A stretch of DNA of 64,000 nt from Sclerodactyla briareus (Eukaryota > Echinodermata > Holothuroidea > Dendrochirotida > Sclerodactylidae), in contig JAODTK010005121.1 of NCBI GenBank assembly GCA_026419785.1, positions 1-64,000 on the forward strand, read 5' to 3'. Shown here piece by piece: positions 1-12,200 of the stretch. The number at the start of each line of letters is the position of its first letter. Position 1 is the first letter of the stretch. The position numbers were made by a program, and so were the translations under genes. A model generated the notes under the pieces. That model saw only the letters and a list, made by a program, of their open reading frames with translations, searched no databases and was not told the origin of the DNA.

Positions 1-49
1 AACAGTCCTGAGTCCGCCTGTTTTCTTGATTTGTCACCAACTGTATGAT

Positions 50-134
50 CCCTCCAAAAAATTTGAATTCCCTCTTTTTGACAAAACCTGAGAGGAGGGT
101 TCCCTCCTAAAAATTCAAAATCCCTCTTTTTACA
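50..134. repeat. Short direct duplication at the left edge
   Basis: Two similar segments of about 33 bp (50-83 and 102-134) both begin CCCTCC, continue through an A-rich stretch and end in CCCTCTTTTT. They are separated by about 20 bp. Nothing suggests a gene; this may be the edge of a repeat that continues left of the window. Confidence 0.5.
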
Positions 135-186
135 ATCCTTATGAGGGAAATCCCTTCAATCATTTTATGGATTACGCCAACCCCTG

Positions 187-1840
187 ATTCACATATTCCT
201 TGCTACATGCAGCACACTGCTACAGCTGCCGGCTCCCTCTATTAGAATACTTATTCACATTATTCCTTGCTACATGGCAGCACACTGCTACAGCTGCAGG
301 CCCCCTCTATTAGAGTACCTATTCACATTATTCCTTGCTACATGGCAGCACACTGCTACAGCTGCAGGCTCCCTCCATTAGGATACTTATTCTCATTCTG
401 CTGCAGGCTCCCTCCATTAGAATACTTATTCACATTATTCCTTGCTACATTGCAGCACACTGCTACAGCTGCGGCTCCCTCTATTAGAGTACCTATTCAC
501 ATTATTCCTTGCTACATGGCAGCACACTGCTACAGCTGCAGGCTCCCTCCATTAGGATACTTATTCACATTATTCCTTGCTACATGGCAGCACACTGCTA
601 CAGCTGCAGGCTCCCTCTATTAGAGTACCTATTCACATTATTCCTTGCTACCTGGCAGCACACTGCTACAGCTGCACGCTCCCTCTATTAGAGTACCTAT
701 TCACATTATTCCTTGCTACATGGCAGCACACTGCTACAGCTGCAGGCTCACTCTATTAGAGTACCTATTCACATTATTCCTTGCTACATGGCAGCACACT
801 GCTACAGCTGCAGGCTCACTCTATTAGAGTACCTCTTCACATTATTCCTTGCTACTGGCAGCACACTGCTACAGCTGCACGCTCCCTCTATTAGAAAACT
901 TATTCACATTATTTCTCTCTACATAGCAGCACACTGCTACAAGCTGCAGGCTCCCTCTATTAGAATACTTATTCACATTATTTCTCTCTACATAGCAGCA
1001 CACTGCTACAGCTGCAGGCTCCCTCTATTAGAATACTCATTCACATTATTTCTCTCTACATAGCAGCACACTGCTACACCTGCAGGCTCCCTCTATTAGA
1101 ATACTTATTCACATTATTTCTCGCTCTACATGGCAACATGTCACTGCTACAGCTGCCGGCTCCCTCTATTAGAATACTCATTCACATTATTTCTCTCTAC
1201 ATAGCAGCACACTGCTATAGCTACAGGCTCCCTCTATTAGAAAACTTATTCACATTATTTCTCTCTTACATAGCAGCACACTGCTACAGCTGGCAGGCTC
1301 CCTCTATTAGAGTACCTATTCACATTATTCTTGCTACATGGCAGCACACTGCTACAGCTGCAGGCTCACTCTATTAGAGTACCTATTCACATTATTCCTT
1401 GCTACATGGCACCACACTGCTACAGCTGCAGGCTCCCTCTATTAGAGTACCTATTCACATTATTCTCACTCTATCATGGCAGCATTGTCTCTGGCTACAG
1501 CTTTCAGGCTCCCTCTATTAGAATACTCATTCACATTATTATCTCTCATAGCAGCACACTGCTACACCTGCAGGCTCCCTCTATTAGATTACTTATTCAC
1601 TTATTTCTCGCTCTACATGGCCGCATGTCCCTGCCACGGCTGCCAGGCTTCCCTCTATTGAATACTTATTCACCTTATTTCTCTCTACATAACAGCACAC
1701 ACTTTGGCTACAGGCTGGCAGGCGTCCCTCTAGTAGAAAGACTTATTCACATTATTTCGTCGCCTCTACAGGCCGCATGTCACTGCTACCAGCTGCAGTA
1801 TATGGTTCTACTAGAATACTCATACTTCTATTCAGTCACC
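187..1840. repeat. 68-bp tandem satellite, about 24 copies
   Basis: The unit runs from ATTCACATTATTCCTTGCTA through GGCAGCACACTGCTACAGCT to CCCTCTATTAGAGTACCT, 68 bp in total. Copies from about 400 to 1,450 are close to one another. One copy near 385-405 has lost about half a unit, and copies after about 1,500 become steadily more diverged, as expected at the edge of an array homogenised by unequal exchange. Because 68 is not a multiple of three, each frame cycles through the unit, so long open frames appear in several registers. These are a by-product of the repeat and are not called as genes. The array starts abruptly at 187. Confidence 0.95.
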
Positions 1841-2819
1841 CTACATAAGCAGCACAATGTCAAGTTAGCTACCACTGCAGTTGCCAAATTTTTCGCTTAC
1901 AATAAGAACATATAATCTTGACTCTGTTCCAATAGTGGCTGTTATTTTACGGGGCTTGTCCTTTTTTCAGGAAAAGCAGCTCGTAAGCCGGGGTAATCGG
2001 AGCCGGTCGAAAACCAATAGTTTCTTGTCAGGATTTCCTCTATTATTGTATTTTGGTACTAAGTCCTGCCGTTAAATCGATAATGAGCCATTGGTTCAGG
2101 AAAGAACCTTTCCTTTGTTTAACCATGGACCAATTCCTTTTTTTCGAGTTTTTTCTTTCTAATTTCATCTCTCGGGGTCACCGTTACATATCTGCCACCT
2201 GGAATTTGTAATGTAATTTGATTGTGTCCTACAATAAAACGAACTGACAACTTTCAAGACACCATTCAAATTCTACTGTGATAGCCGTAATAATGAGTGA
2301 GGTAAAAGTGATCAATAGTGTCTGCCTCAATTTCTTTTTTGTGGTGAGGAAATCCATACTCAGCCAGTTCTCCAAAAGGCATTAGTTGAAGTTTGTACAT
2401 AGTGAAAAAATGCGATCACTGGTTATTTCTCAGTGTTCTGGCCTACGTCCATCCCTCAAAGTTCTTTACAGGCATCGAACCTCAATTCAGCGTTCATCAT
2501 TTTCCTGTCGAGGCCTGGCATACTACAGCGCGTAGATGCAGGCTCGACTTTTCCTCATCCGGACTTGATGTCATCCCTAATTTTATTCCTCCATTACCCA
2601 ACAAACCATCACAATGACATCTTTCATATGGCCCCACTTTCAACCACCCTAAAATTTACTGACAATTCCTGCAGCAATAATCGTTCCAGGTTGCCAGTGG
2701 GCAATGCTCACAGCAGTTCTGGGGCATAGACAAGAATTTCCCGTAGATACCTAGTGGCTGATTTCAGCTGTCACCACTCTCTGAAAATGTAACATAATCA
2801 ATTCAGTCATATGTTTCAA
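1841..2819. other. No recognisable feature
   Basis: This is unique-looking AT-rich DNA. Open frames are under 100 codons and match no family I recognise. A pyrimidine tract ending in CAG near 1,970 resembles a splice acceptor, but no exon with coding character follows. Confidence 0.5.
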
Positions 2820-2960
2820 TATGTTATCGTTTATATTTTTATGGGGGGAAATCTGTAAGTTTTGGGCTGTAGAATGTGTAATATTTGTCAGGGAATTTGA
2901 AGTATTGTTCTGCACACTGTTTCTTCAATGTCAAACTGTACAGTCATTCTCCACTCAGCC
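2820..2960 (-). repeat. Dispersed repeat family, copy 1 (inverted)
   Basis: Read on the minus strand this segment aligns with 40,250-40,490 and with the two copies at 32.4-32.9 kb. Shared words include TTCAATGTCAAACTG and GTTCTGCA followed by ACTGT. The G-run at 2,842-2,847 matches the poly-C run of the other copies. No coding capacity is apparent. It may be a SINE or a miniature DNA element, but I see no clear ends. Confidence 0.55.
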
Positions 2961-5100
2961 GAGAATGCATAGGAAGGCACCTAAACCTAGCCGCATCCAC
3001 CCGCACCCAAATACCCAGACTGTTCCCAGCAAGTCCGGCAGGCCTGACCAATCCCCCCCCCCTCAACTCCTGGAGTACCAGCGAAGCTGCGCCAACCATG
3101 AGCTATGGGGGGATCATGGCAGCCAGGTGGTCAGCACGTACCACTTGGATCCCTATTCAACAAGACACGGTGGGCAGGATCTTCCGTAGGGAGGTGCGCC
3201 ATATGACATAGTGATATCAGTGTGTGGCGATCAGTATTTCTCAGAGCAGAGTAGTATCTCAGGGCTGAAGAGGACAGATTGTATCAGTGGCATTGCAAGC
3301 GAACATTCCGTGTTGGAATCCCACTCGTGAGGTTTGGTCTTCAATTGGTGGTTCCCGCTGTATGCAGAGGACTTTTCTGGGGTTGAGGGGTTGTTGGGAT
3401 TTTGTGAGGAGGTCTCATTGGTCAGACATGAGCAGTCACATTGAAAACTTCTGGCCTCCTCCAGATTCGAAAAAGAAAAGTGGTTGGGTCTTGTGGATGG
3501 GATTGTAAAATGGCGGATCCCAGATCACAAAGGAATCGGTCACACCTACCCGATATCATCATGATCAATACGGCCAGGGTTCGTTGATTAGCCTTACTTG
3601 GCTCCGGAACGTGTAGAATTAAATATCATATACCAGTGAAGCCAGTTGTGATTGCAAAATCAGGAGCTAACCTTGGGGGAACCTATCCCCCCTCCCCGAG
3701 AAATCTGGCATTGGATCCTGTCAATGGTTAACAAGGATTGCAGCAAGGTGAGGTAGTCAAGAAGGTATCCATTTGCCTCTCCTGCACCCTCACTAGAATA
3801 TGCAAGAGGAAAGCACACTACATCAGAAGCAGAGAGTTGGACTTTTCTCTATATAGTGATTCCCCACACCACTACAATGACTAATGCCATATAGGCTTGT
3901 GTGAAGCAAGTTACTAATGACACTGCCGAGTTGAACGAATGACTTGGTACTTCCACGTTTTCGCCCATGACAGCTGATGGATCATGGATTTGCCACTGGA
4001 CAAATGTCCCAAGGGCATCAACCAGATAATTCACGGACAAGGCAAGGAATGCGGCATATCAGGCAGAGTCCAGGTCAGAAACCCTGACTCCCGAATGAGA
4101 CCACGCAGTCCTGTACTATCTGTGTAACATCGGGGACCAGTCCACACCATGACAAGGGAAGAGTCAGAGATACACCAGCAGACTCACAGCAATTCACTCC
4201 AGAATACTAGGATGTAATCTGATTAGCTTGTGTTGAGACGTGATATTACGATTACCTGCTGCTAGTACCAAACACTCACCAGAATTCTGCAGTGTGCCAC
4301 CACCATCAGCCCGTATCAACTTAATTTCAGATTTTTTTTTTTTTTTAAACGGCCTAGACGTCTCAATGAGAACATCTGATAATGCTCAATTCACTGACGA
4401 AGGCCAAGCACTACCACACTGATAGGGAAAACACCCCCACTTGGCTGTGTCAATTGCGCCATGAAGGGTGGACATGTTACACAAACAAAATCGAGGACTG
4501 CCGTTCAGCAGTTGACAGGAGTCATTATCTTCAAATAGGCTCAATGTTCAGGAAAGTACAGCCTAGGATGCCTTGGCGTTACCCTCAATTTTGTGAGAGC
4601 ACACCACGAATGAGTGAAATATCTTGTTTGTCTGGTTGCTTCATTGACGGCTACGCAAAGTGTGCCTATAAAATTAGTTTGCACGTTGCCTATAGATCTG
4701 GTACTAATTTTAATGCAAAATATTGGACAGATGCATCCTGGGCCTCCTAATTATTTGTAAAAGAGTTTTCCCCACTTACACTCAACCTCCAGGAAAATGA
4801 TCACAGAAGTGCTCGGGGTGCCCAAACGTCACCCGCGATCTCTCCGCGCTACCCACACCCTAGAAAGGGTCGGAAAGCGCTGGATGGACTGTTGGACATT
4901 GTATAGGATTACTCTGTTATCGTTCCTACATCATGCAGGATTATTAGAACTTATATGTCGTAGGAAAATATTGTCGGGGGTTGTAGTCCCTTCCTGTTAA
5001 TCAATCTTAAATTTCTGTTCATAGGAGGTATCAAATTTGATACCACTTCAAGACAAGGATGCACTGATGATGCATTGATTGTTTCATATTTGTTGAATAC
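2961..5100. other. No recognisable feature
   Basis: The part at 2,960-3,210 is richer in G+C than its surroundings and open in two frames, but the translations are unfamiliar. The remainder (3.2-5.1 kb) contains only short unrelated open frames and one T-tract near 4,330. I see no repeat shared with the rest of the window. Confidence 0.45.
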
Positions 5101-5375
5101 GTATAATCGGTAATAGAAGCCTCACCCTGTAAAAACCCCACCCCCCTCCCTTTTTGGACATTCCAATGAAGGGTAGGAAGCAATTTCACCAGTAAGATGG
5201 AAAAAGTCTTTGACAGGCTGTACACAAATAGTATGTATTTGGGAAGTAGCTACAGTGTAGTATAGGAAAGTTTGAAACTCTACCGCAAAATTATGTTTGC
5301 CTTAGAAAATTACCCACAAATAGTCGCCCCCCTCTTTGGCAATGTACCTCCCGGGGCGATTATTACGATTATACC
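5101..5375. mobile_element. Miniature inverted-repeat element, copy A
   Basis: The left end GTATAATCGGTAATA and the right end, read on the other strand, GGTATAATCGTAATA form short inverted terminal repeats around about 275 bp. The whole segment is homologous, in inverse orientation, to 57,888-58,207: both share a CCCTTCATTGG word, a TTCCTATACTACACT word and poly-C next to the ends. There is no coding capacity, so it would be a non-autonomous DNA transposon. The target duplication is not clear, and the superfamily is not assigned. Confidence 0.6.
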
Positions 5376-5814
5376 GTATATCAATAAGTCCCTGCTCAAA
5401 CATCAGAAACACTGTTTGTGGGTTGTTCGGGTTTTTTGGAGGAGGAAGGAGAGGGGGTAGGGGAGGGTGTTTGGCCTGAGAGAACAGCGGACCCTCTGCG
5501 TGAGTGTGTTATGTCATATGCCTCCATAGAAACAGTGTCTGACTTCAGCTCAGTTCCTACCACTGGTCTAGGCTAGGTATAAACTAAGTGTCATGTTTTA
5601 CTTTGTTGTGTTGTACCACAGGGATGACATTCACTAGGTTCAGGGGTCAGTCCATGGAGTGCTTCAACACGGATGACGATGAAAAGTGATGGAATGTGAA
5701 TATTTACTTATAATCTTATTTTAGTTTACATCTTCAATACCTCTCATACGATATGGTGAGTTTGCCATAGCTGCTCATGGCTCATAAAGTTCCATTCAGC
5801 CTTGTATTCAAGAA
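5376..5814. other. No recognisable feature
   Basis: This stretch has a G-rich patch at 5,430-5,475 and otherwise ordinary sequence. No open frame, repeat or RNA-like fold was recognised. Confidence 0.4.
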
Positions 5815-6160
5815 AATGAGCATCAATGATATTGAAAATGGAATGCCATCGTTTCTATACCCATCTACAAGAACAAACTCATGCAAAATGCCGCACTCAA
5901 ATCATTCTTTCTCGGAAAAAAAAAGGCAACACCAAAAATGATGATTCAATTGCGATTCTCGAAAAAGCCAGCCGCAACAAATGTGTATGTTTCGCCACAG
6001 GGAACCTATTCCACAAAATTATGAATTGTGACCTAATACTTTTGGGTCAATGGATTTTGTATCCTATGTAGTTCATTTATCAGTCAATACAGAAATAGAT
6101 TACCATGGGTAGCTTCGTGGCTGGAAAGGAGGACATGAAATGAAGGCTGGAATGGAACTT
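5815..6160 (+). repeat. Dispersed repeat pair, copy A
   Basis: The segment aligns colinearly with 54,297-54,625. Shared parts include AAAAAGCCA, a region reading GGGAACCTATTCC against GGGGACCTATTCC, TGTGACCTAATAC against TTTGACCTGATAC, and a downstream GGAAAGGAGGACATG in both. An 81-codon open frame at 5,826-6,071 lies within the repeat; its reading is not kept in the other copy, so I do not call it coding. Confidence 0.7.
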
Positions 6161-7164
6161 AAATAGGACCACTTTGCCTGTTGAGGTTTTTTTCCATCTT
6201 GGAATGGGCCTGTTCATGGTACTGATTAAACTGTTAGTAGTTAATCCTGCAACACGGAAGAGTCCTTATAGGATATTACAGTTTCGGTTGTGCGGTTGCA
6301 GTCTCCCCGACCACCATCCTGCTGGAAACTGTCAGGCATTAGCACGATAAGGTCTCTCGCTCTCTGTTCCGATCGCCCCCCAAACAAATTTGCACACATT
6401 TTACCTTGGAGAAAACTTGAGGGGTCGGGAAAAGTATGTGATATGAGACTACAAAACTGGTCATTGGAGGTCAAAAGGGCATAATTTTGTAATGCAACAC
6501 TTGTCAAATTTCAATGGAACTTGGTGATGTACACAACATTTGATACCGACAAAAGTGATGATCAATAGAGGTTGAATTTGCATAATTTATGCCATTCAAA
6601 TTTTCAGATTTCTTGTAGGTTCTCTCATTTGGTCCTGCCAAACTTGAGGTCATTTGAGGTTAATTCCACAGATCTCTGATTACAGGTATATAGTGTTAGC
6701 ACAGCGAATTGCACAACAAATCAACATCTGTTCACCATGAGACCCTATGGAAAATCAGAACTGATTTACTGGAGTGGAGTTTTGCCCACTTCCCACTACA
6801 AACGCATTAGTGAATTTTGGGGATTAGGCATCCTGTCCCAATTTCCTCCAAGGTGAGCAAACCCGTATTGGCCCAATTACAGCCCATTGCAAGTTCCCTG
6901 CCCCTTCCTGTCTTTCTCTTTTCTGGAATCTGTATAAAAAAGTTGCAAGTCGGAACGTCTTGATCGCTGCGGACGGCAAATCTGTGGCGACGAATACACT
7001 GCATATGTTCTTCACCAATCCAAATTTATTGTTTATTCACATTAATTGGACCGTTAATGACAACCTTGTCATACCTTGGAGATGGCGTGGACATTGTCAC
7101 ACATTAGCCTAATAAGTGCTACAGGCCCCAGCAAAAAGCCCCAAACTAACTCAGCTAGTGTTAA
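6161..7164. other. Mostly unique DNA with a degenerate 310-bp-family fragment
   Basis: Around 6,630-6,660 the words TTGAGGTCA, four bases, then AGGTTA recur with the same 10-bp spacing as in the 16.4-18.1 kb array. An AATTTGCATAATTTATG word near 6,575 resembles the repeats at 30.7-31.1 kb. No gene was recognised. Confidence 0.4.
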
Positions 7165-7365
7165 AAGTTACGGGGTCAACCTCGGGCAGTCAGGAAATTA
7201 CGGCGGTAAAGTTACAGGATGTACGACCCGGACTGCATCGGCGGAGAGCGAACTACCTTTCCAAGGATATGGAGGATCGAGGAAAGGACCGGCCGAGAGA
7301 ATTTGTACACACACATTGGATGAATGGTTAACCGGCGATTGTAATTTCGAACTGCCGATAATTTC
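7165..7365. promoter_or_regulatory. CpG-dense patch, function unknown
   Basis: By eye about 19 CpG dinucleotides fall in 200 bp, far above the surrounding sequence. Two overlapping frames are open here (7,076-7,390 and 7,116-7,331), but neither product is familiar. It could be a short exon, a promoter or a young insertion that has not yet lost its CpGs. Confidence 0.2.
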
Positions 7366-7499
7366 CCATTGCCCCCCCTACAACTCGTAGTTCGTATAGA
7401 AGATGAATGATTACTAAAATATGAATGAGATGTCTGAATGGCCAGCAGACTAAATCAATAAGCAAATAGAATTATACGGGGGGGGGGGGGGGGATGAAT

Positions 7500-7765
7500 T
7501 AATCACAAATTCCTCAGTGACCCGGGTCCACGAACTTCAAACACTACCACACACTTCAACCACAACTGCTGCTTCCAGAGCCGTCCCCCTCAGCGCACCG
7601 TACCAAACCAGCATCCAAAATCGTTCTCCCGCATCCAGCAAACCCATTCAAAAACCCAAACCAAAAACACACAACAGCAGTACGCGTTTCTTATCCAAGT
7701 CCATTGTTACAGTGCGTACGCAAACCGCAAGCCGCAACAATCAATGCTCGCACACAAAATAGATA
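7500..7765. other. Strand-asymmetric C/A-rich tract
   Basis: The plus strand is strongly rich in C and A and poor in G and T over about 250 bp. It follows a run of sixteen G at 7,478-7,493. One frame is open for 81 codons and would encode a Ser/Thr/Lys-rich low-complexity peptide, which is a consequence of composition and is not called as a gene. Confidence 0.4.
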
Positions 7766-7773
7766 ATATGAAA

Positions 7774-7801
7774 TAACGATACGCACGTGTGCGCATCGTT
7801 A
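7774..7801. promoter_or_regulatory. 28-bp imperfect palindrome, copy 1, centred on CACGTG-like core
   Basis: Twelve of fourteen positions pair across the dyad; the arms read TAACGATACGCAC and GTGCGCATCGTTA around a central GT. The centre contains GCACGTGTGC, an E-box type core (CACGTG). About 40 bp including the upstream AATATGAAATAA is repeated 132 bp downstream. A dimeric protein-binding site or a small hairpin is possible; function is inferred only. Confidence 0.4.
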
Positions 7802-7905
7802 CATTCCTTCCGCTAAAACCGAGATTCTCCTGAAGTCTGTCTACAATAACGAAATGAGAAAATCCCAAATAATTGGTCACTGCCAGCAAAATTAATAATA
7901 TGAAA

Positions 7906-7933
7906 TAATGATACGCACGTGTGCGCATCATTA
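7906..7933. promoter_or_regulatory. 28-bp imperfect palindrome, copy 2
   Basis: This is identical to copy 1 except that the fourth base is T instead of C and the twenty-fifth is A instead of G, so the pair in the stem changed from C-G to T-A with pairing kept. The same AATATGAAATAA block precedes it. Confidence 0.4.
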
Positions 7934-7939
7934 CACTAG

Positions 7940-8861
7940 GACTGTTATAGTAGCTTTATACCAACAAAATTTTATATGTGTACTCAGCACAACTCCTAGG
8001 CCTGTAGCAGTGAACAGTGGAAATCCCCCATTCCCTGAATTGCAGCAACCTCAGTGCTGACAGACAAATTAAACAGTCTCCCCAATTCAAGCAGTCATTC
8101 TGCAGCTCGAGGGAGTAAGGTAAACAAACCACTCTCAGAGAGAGTTCCAATGGGAAGGGCTGTGGGTAGACAAATTGGGGAAATTAATTGGAATCTAATC
8201 ACACTGTGCAAACAAAAATGTTATTCAGCCTAGCAGTGGCATGCTTCATCCACTCAGCAAGTTTCAACCTGATCGCATGTACGGTTCAGAAGTACGAATG
8301 AACGTGACGAACAGAATGGACGAACCAATGCCCAAGGTACGACAACGACAACGGAAGGCGAGGACATGATGACTTGTAGAGTGCTTACCGCAGCTAAAAA
8401 TATAATAATCTATGCAGGCTGATACTGATGGTAAGGGCTACAAGGCTGTGTTCATTGATTTGCAATAGCGCCACCACTTCTGGAAGTTGAAAAAATATGA
8501 TTAGTGGGCAATGTCAATTGGATCCCAAGCAATGCAAACATGTAGATTATATTACCTGTTGTTTCATTCAAGTGAGAATTTGACACTCATGTTTTCATGA
8601 CCAAAATCCAAAGGCACATTATGATCACTAGAGTAAACACAGTTTATTTATTTTGGATGTGTTTCTCAGTCTTGCCATAGGTAGTAATGGTACAATACAT
8701 CAACATGCCCAAGTTATAGGCCCTAGTATTGTGTATAGGCCAAGTAAAAGACATGTTTCTTCTCTCAAAAAAATTTTTCCGTAATTCGTCAACCACTTTA
8801 ATGGGGAAAGGTCATGAAGGAAGAATCCTCATGAACGACCTTGAAATCACTGAAACCCACA
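7940..8861. other. No recognisable feature
   Basis: AT-rich sequence with no open frame above 65 codons and no repeat recognised within the window. Confidence 0.4.
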
Positions 8862-9275
8862 GGAAGAAAATAAATCAAGATTGTTTTTGAAAGCATTAAC
8901 ACTCTTAGACCAAACAACATATCTGCAGGGAGGCTGTTCCTCTCATTGTTCGCTTTTCATGAGGAAACAAATACTATATATTTTACTGAATATCCAACCT
9001 GCAACATTTGGCACAAAGCTTGAGATGATGACCCCTATTGGTGGTAACATCAGAAAATTCAAAGAAGTAGTTGAAGGGAAGGTCATCGAAACCATGGACA
9101 ATTTTTAAAACCTGAATCAACCACTCCGAATTAGCTCCAATGATGTCAAACCGAGATTGCCTCAATCTCTTCTCCTATGGCAAATTTGGCAGACACTTGA
9201 TTAATCTGGTAGCCCTCCTTTGAACTCAATTGACAACTCATCTTTCGAGAGATTAGGATTATTCCATTTCTGCAC
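8862..9275 (-). mobile_element. LINE relic A, C-terminal end of reverse transcriptase ORF2
   Basis: Read on the minus strand, 9,230 to 8,983 keeps one frame with a single stop and gives VQRRATRLIKCLPNLP, then IVHGFDDLPFNYFFEFSD and GHHLKLCAKCCRLDI. This is the familiar C-terminal tail after the RT domain in CR1/L2/Jockey-type non-LTR retrotransposons. After a stop and frameshift, NSLPADMLFGL and VNAFKNN follow near 8,880-8,930, the usual last conserved block (tryptophan-asparagine-serine-leucine-proline region, with the tryptophan lost). Upstream, LSKDELSIE near 9,240-9,270 fits the preceding block. The element is 5'-truncated, has at least two stops and frame changes, and cannot encode an enzyme. 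Confidence 0.8.
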
Positions 9276-12200
9276 GGAAATTGTCAAGTCAGGGTCATGC
9301 TCCTGTACCAAAACTTTCAAAAAAAGTTCGAAAAAATTTCACAGCCTTGTCAATGCATAAACAACATTGAGACTAGTGTTGTGGCCACTAGGGGGCACAA
9401 CTAACCAAACTATCAGAATGAAAAAAAAAAAAAAAGGCTGTTTATTTGGAAGGCCGCCTGCTTATTTATATATATAAAGAATTATTGGCTTTTCAGACCA
9501 ATTTTGTCCTTTGCATCTTCTGTGTTTTGCTCAACCAGCAGGCATTGCATGGTGAGAGTAGGGGAGGGAGAGGGTTGCAAGCACACCTGCGTTCGTGGCT
9601 ACCATACCATAGCTCATTGTTCTGGTTTCCTATAGATTCATTGATTGTGAATATCGAACCGCCTTACATGATCAAGCTGGACACCAACCTGTCATTGCAC
9701 TTAGGATTCCCAATTTTTCACACAAGGGGGTGTCATACCTCACCTTCTCCCCCTCCCTAAATTTTGTCCCTGATCACAGATGTTATGCAGCCGTCATGGT
9801 ATGACCCACTATCGCACCCCAAGCTAGGACAGTCACTTGTCACATTCTGTGTCTCACAACTCCAGGAAATGACACAATCTCCATCACAAAAGTATGAAGT
9901 ACACAGCATGAAAATGACACACAGAAATGGCTGACCTTTTGACACACATACAGCAGAAATTGCTGTGAAGTAAGTGTCAATGGGGCACCTAAATTTGATT
10001 TGTGATCGACATCTGGGGAAATTGATGGCACCCCATGTCATTGATAGGTGGTAAATGACTGAATAGTCATGCACATCACCGTGGGTCTGATAGCTGCGAC
10101 AGCTGCATTACCACTGGTAGTGAAAATGTTCTCATACCTCATGAAGCATAGTAAACATTTCTAGCCTATGGACATTTAATTATGACATAACATTAGGCGT
10201 AATGTCAGCCTACTGTGTTTGTTTGCTCATCTGAGAGATGCACAAGCCTAGTTCATAATTCACCACTGGACAAGTCCCAGCGGAGCAGACCGGCGTAAAG
10301 CCGTTCACACGTTCATACTTTCTGTTTTTGGTGTTCACTTGCTGAGGCCGTTGCACTTTAGAAACATATTTCATGCGCGTTCCAATTCATACTTCACTGT
10401 GGTGCGGGGTGTGTGTGCGCCTGTTGCTGGTACACATAACTGCACAATCATTGTCGAAATAATGGATTCTGAAGACATGGCATATGTGCAGGTTCAGCCA
10501 CATCAGAAAAGTTTTTGCTTGAAAGCTGCTGGCTGATATGCTATTAATAACTCAGTTCTATACTAAAAACCATGGTGCCTAATTTCTTTTTTCTTCTCTT
10601 TTTCACTTTCAAGCCAAAATCCTGCACTATTCACTTGCCCTTGGCGAGGTAATTCAAGAGATTATGGGAAATGTAACACTATCCAGTAATATATCCCATT
10701 ATATCCTAGAACATTCAAAATCTGAAACTTTCCTACTGCTGATAAGTGTTTGGATTGTCACTAATCCGCTCTGTGCACACACATGGACCTTTACCTTTTT
10801 GTGATACCGAAAGGGCATAAGGTGGATCCATAAATTGTAATTCTATACTCTAATAGGCCTTCTTTGTATCACATGAGACAATTTTGGAGGGGTAGAGTTA
10901 TTTTTGGTTGAGATTAATGGTTATAACTAAGTCCTGCACAATCAGCACAGCCTCCGTGCTGTCAAAATAATCCCTACTCTGATTTCGTGGAATCCCAACA
11001 TGCTCAAAGTGGGTTCAGCCAGCCATTCATAATTGGGTTATAACAGTTGTACAATACTGATTGTTATCATGTCATTCAAGGTTAACTTTGTTGCTGTTAG
11101 CCATATTCATTTCCTGCTTCCCAATTAGTTATGGTCAGGAGGGGTATTGCCACTCTGGTGTGTATTTTTTCTGATCATGAACGGTAATGATTTGATAAGA
11201 TGCAGACGGATCTGTGAGCGATAAACTATCTGGTATACTGATGATCCATCGTTGACCAATGAGGAGAATTGTTCACACGCGACAATCAGTCAATTCAGCT
11301 CTTAGCTGCTGTTAGCATGGGCTTCTATCGCTAGTTGACCGCTCAATTTGATCGTTATCATTACAGTTATTGTTATCATTACGTGTGATGGGGCTTAAAG
11401 CTCATCATCAAACCCTGGCCATATCTACCTTTGAGGAGCACCGTTAGACACTCGCTATTGCTCAATGACAGATCAATGGTTAACCACACTTTACCTGCTC
11501 CCGGGACCTTCAGTGTCCTTTAATGTCCCCTTGGTACTCCAGGATCTGATCACCTCCTCAAAATCTGCAGGAACAGAAGATTCATGTCCATGATGCAAAG
11601 AAATCGATGCCTAAACAGGAATCAATTCACGATATTATCCTATTCTCTTCTACGAATTTTTGGTTTCTATGTGTATGCAAGAGTGACAACGCTATATGAA
11701 ATGTGACCCCCCTTCCAGAGAATGCCAAGAGTGATTGGTAGCCTGCTGGGTTGGTGGATGTCCCTTCCCCAAGGTTAGGTTCAGCCTCTGGGCGGGGTTA
11801 ATGATCCCCTGGTGACAGAATTCTCTGCATGGACCATCCTGCTCCATAGGGAGGATTATCTCTATGTGGGGGAGTCCTTTCATCAGTTAAAAACAAACCC
11901 AGGTCAACTCGCATGTTCTGCCCCAAATCTCAGTTATGCTTCCGCCTCTGCACCCTGTGTAGGCCCAAAAGGAATGTTTCCCATGTTTCCTTTTATCCAA
12001 GAACATTTTTTTCTTGCAAAAGTTTGTTCAAATGTTGTCATGGATTCTTTGATTTTGGGCTGAACCTAATTAGGTAGTATGACGGTATGCTGGGTTGAAG
12101 GATAATAATCGGTTGGGAGAAATGAGCACAGGTGGTGACCTCATATTTTGGAAGCTAGATTTGGCAAGTAGGCCTGTACTAACATTGCATAGGATGTCAT

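Noticed and set aside
267..1915. Chain of overlapping open frames up to 194 codons over the 68-bp array
   Set aside because: They repeat one peptide with the repeat period and occur in several registers, because the unit has few stops and a length not divisible by three. There is no sign of selection on a protein.
1965..1995. Possible 12-base microexon between a TTTTTTCAG acceptor and a GTAAG donor
   Set aside because: Such short matches occur by chance often; no neighbouring exon supports it.
2821..3211. Two overlapping frames of 108-122 codons
   Set aside because: Their first third lies in a dispersed repeat and the two frames overlap; the remaining translation is Pro-rich and unfamiliar.
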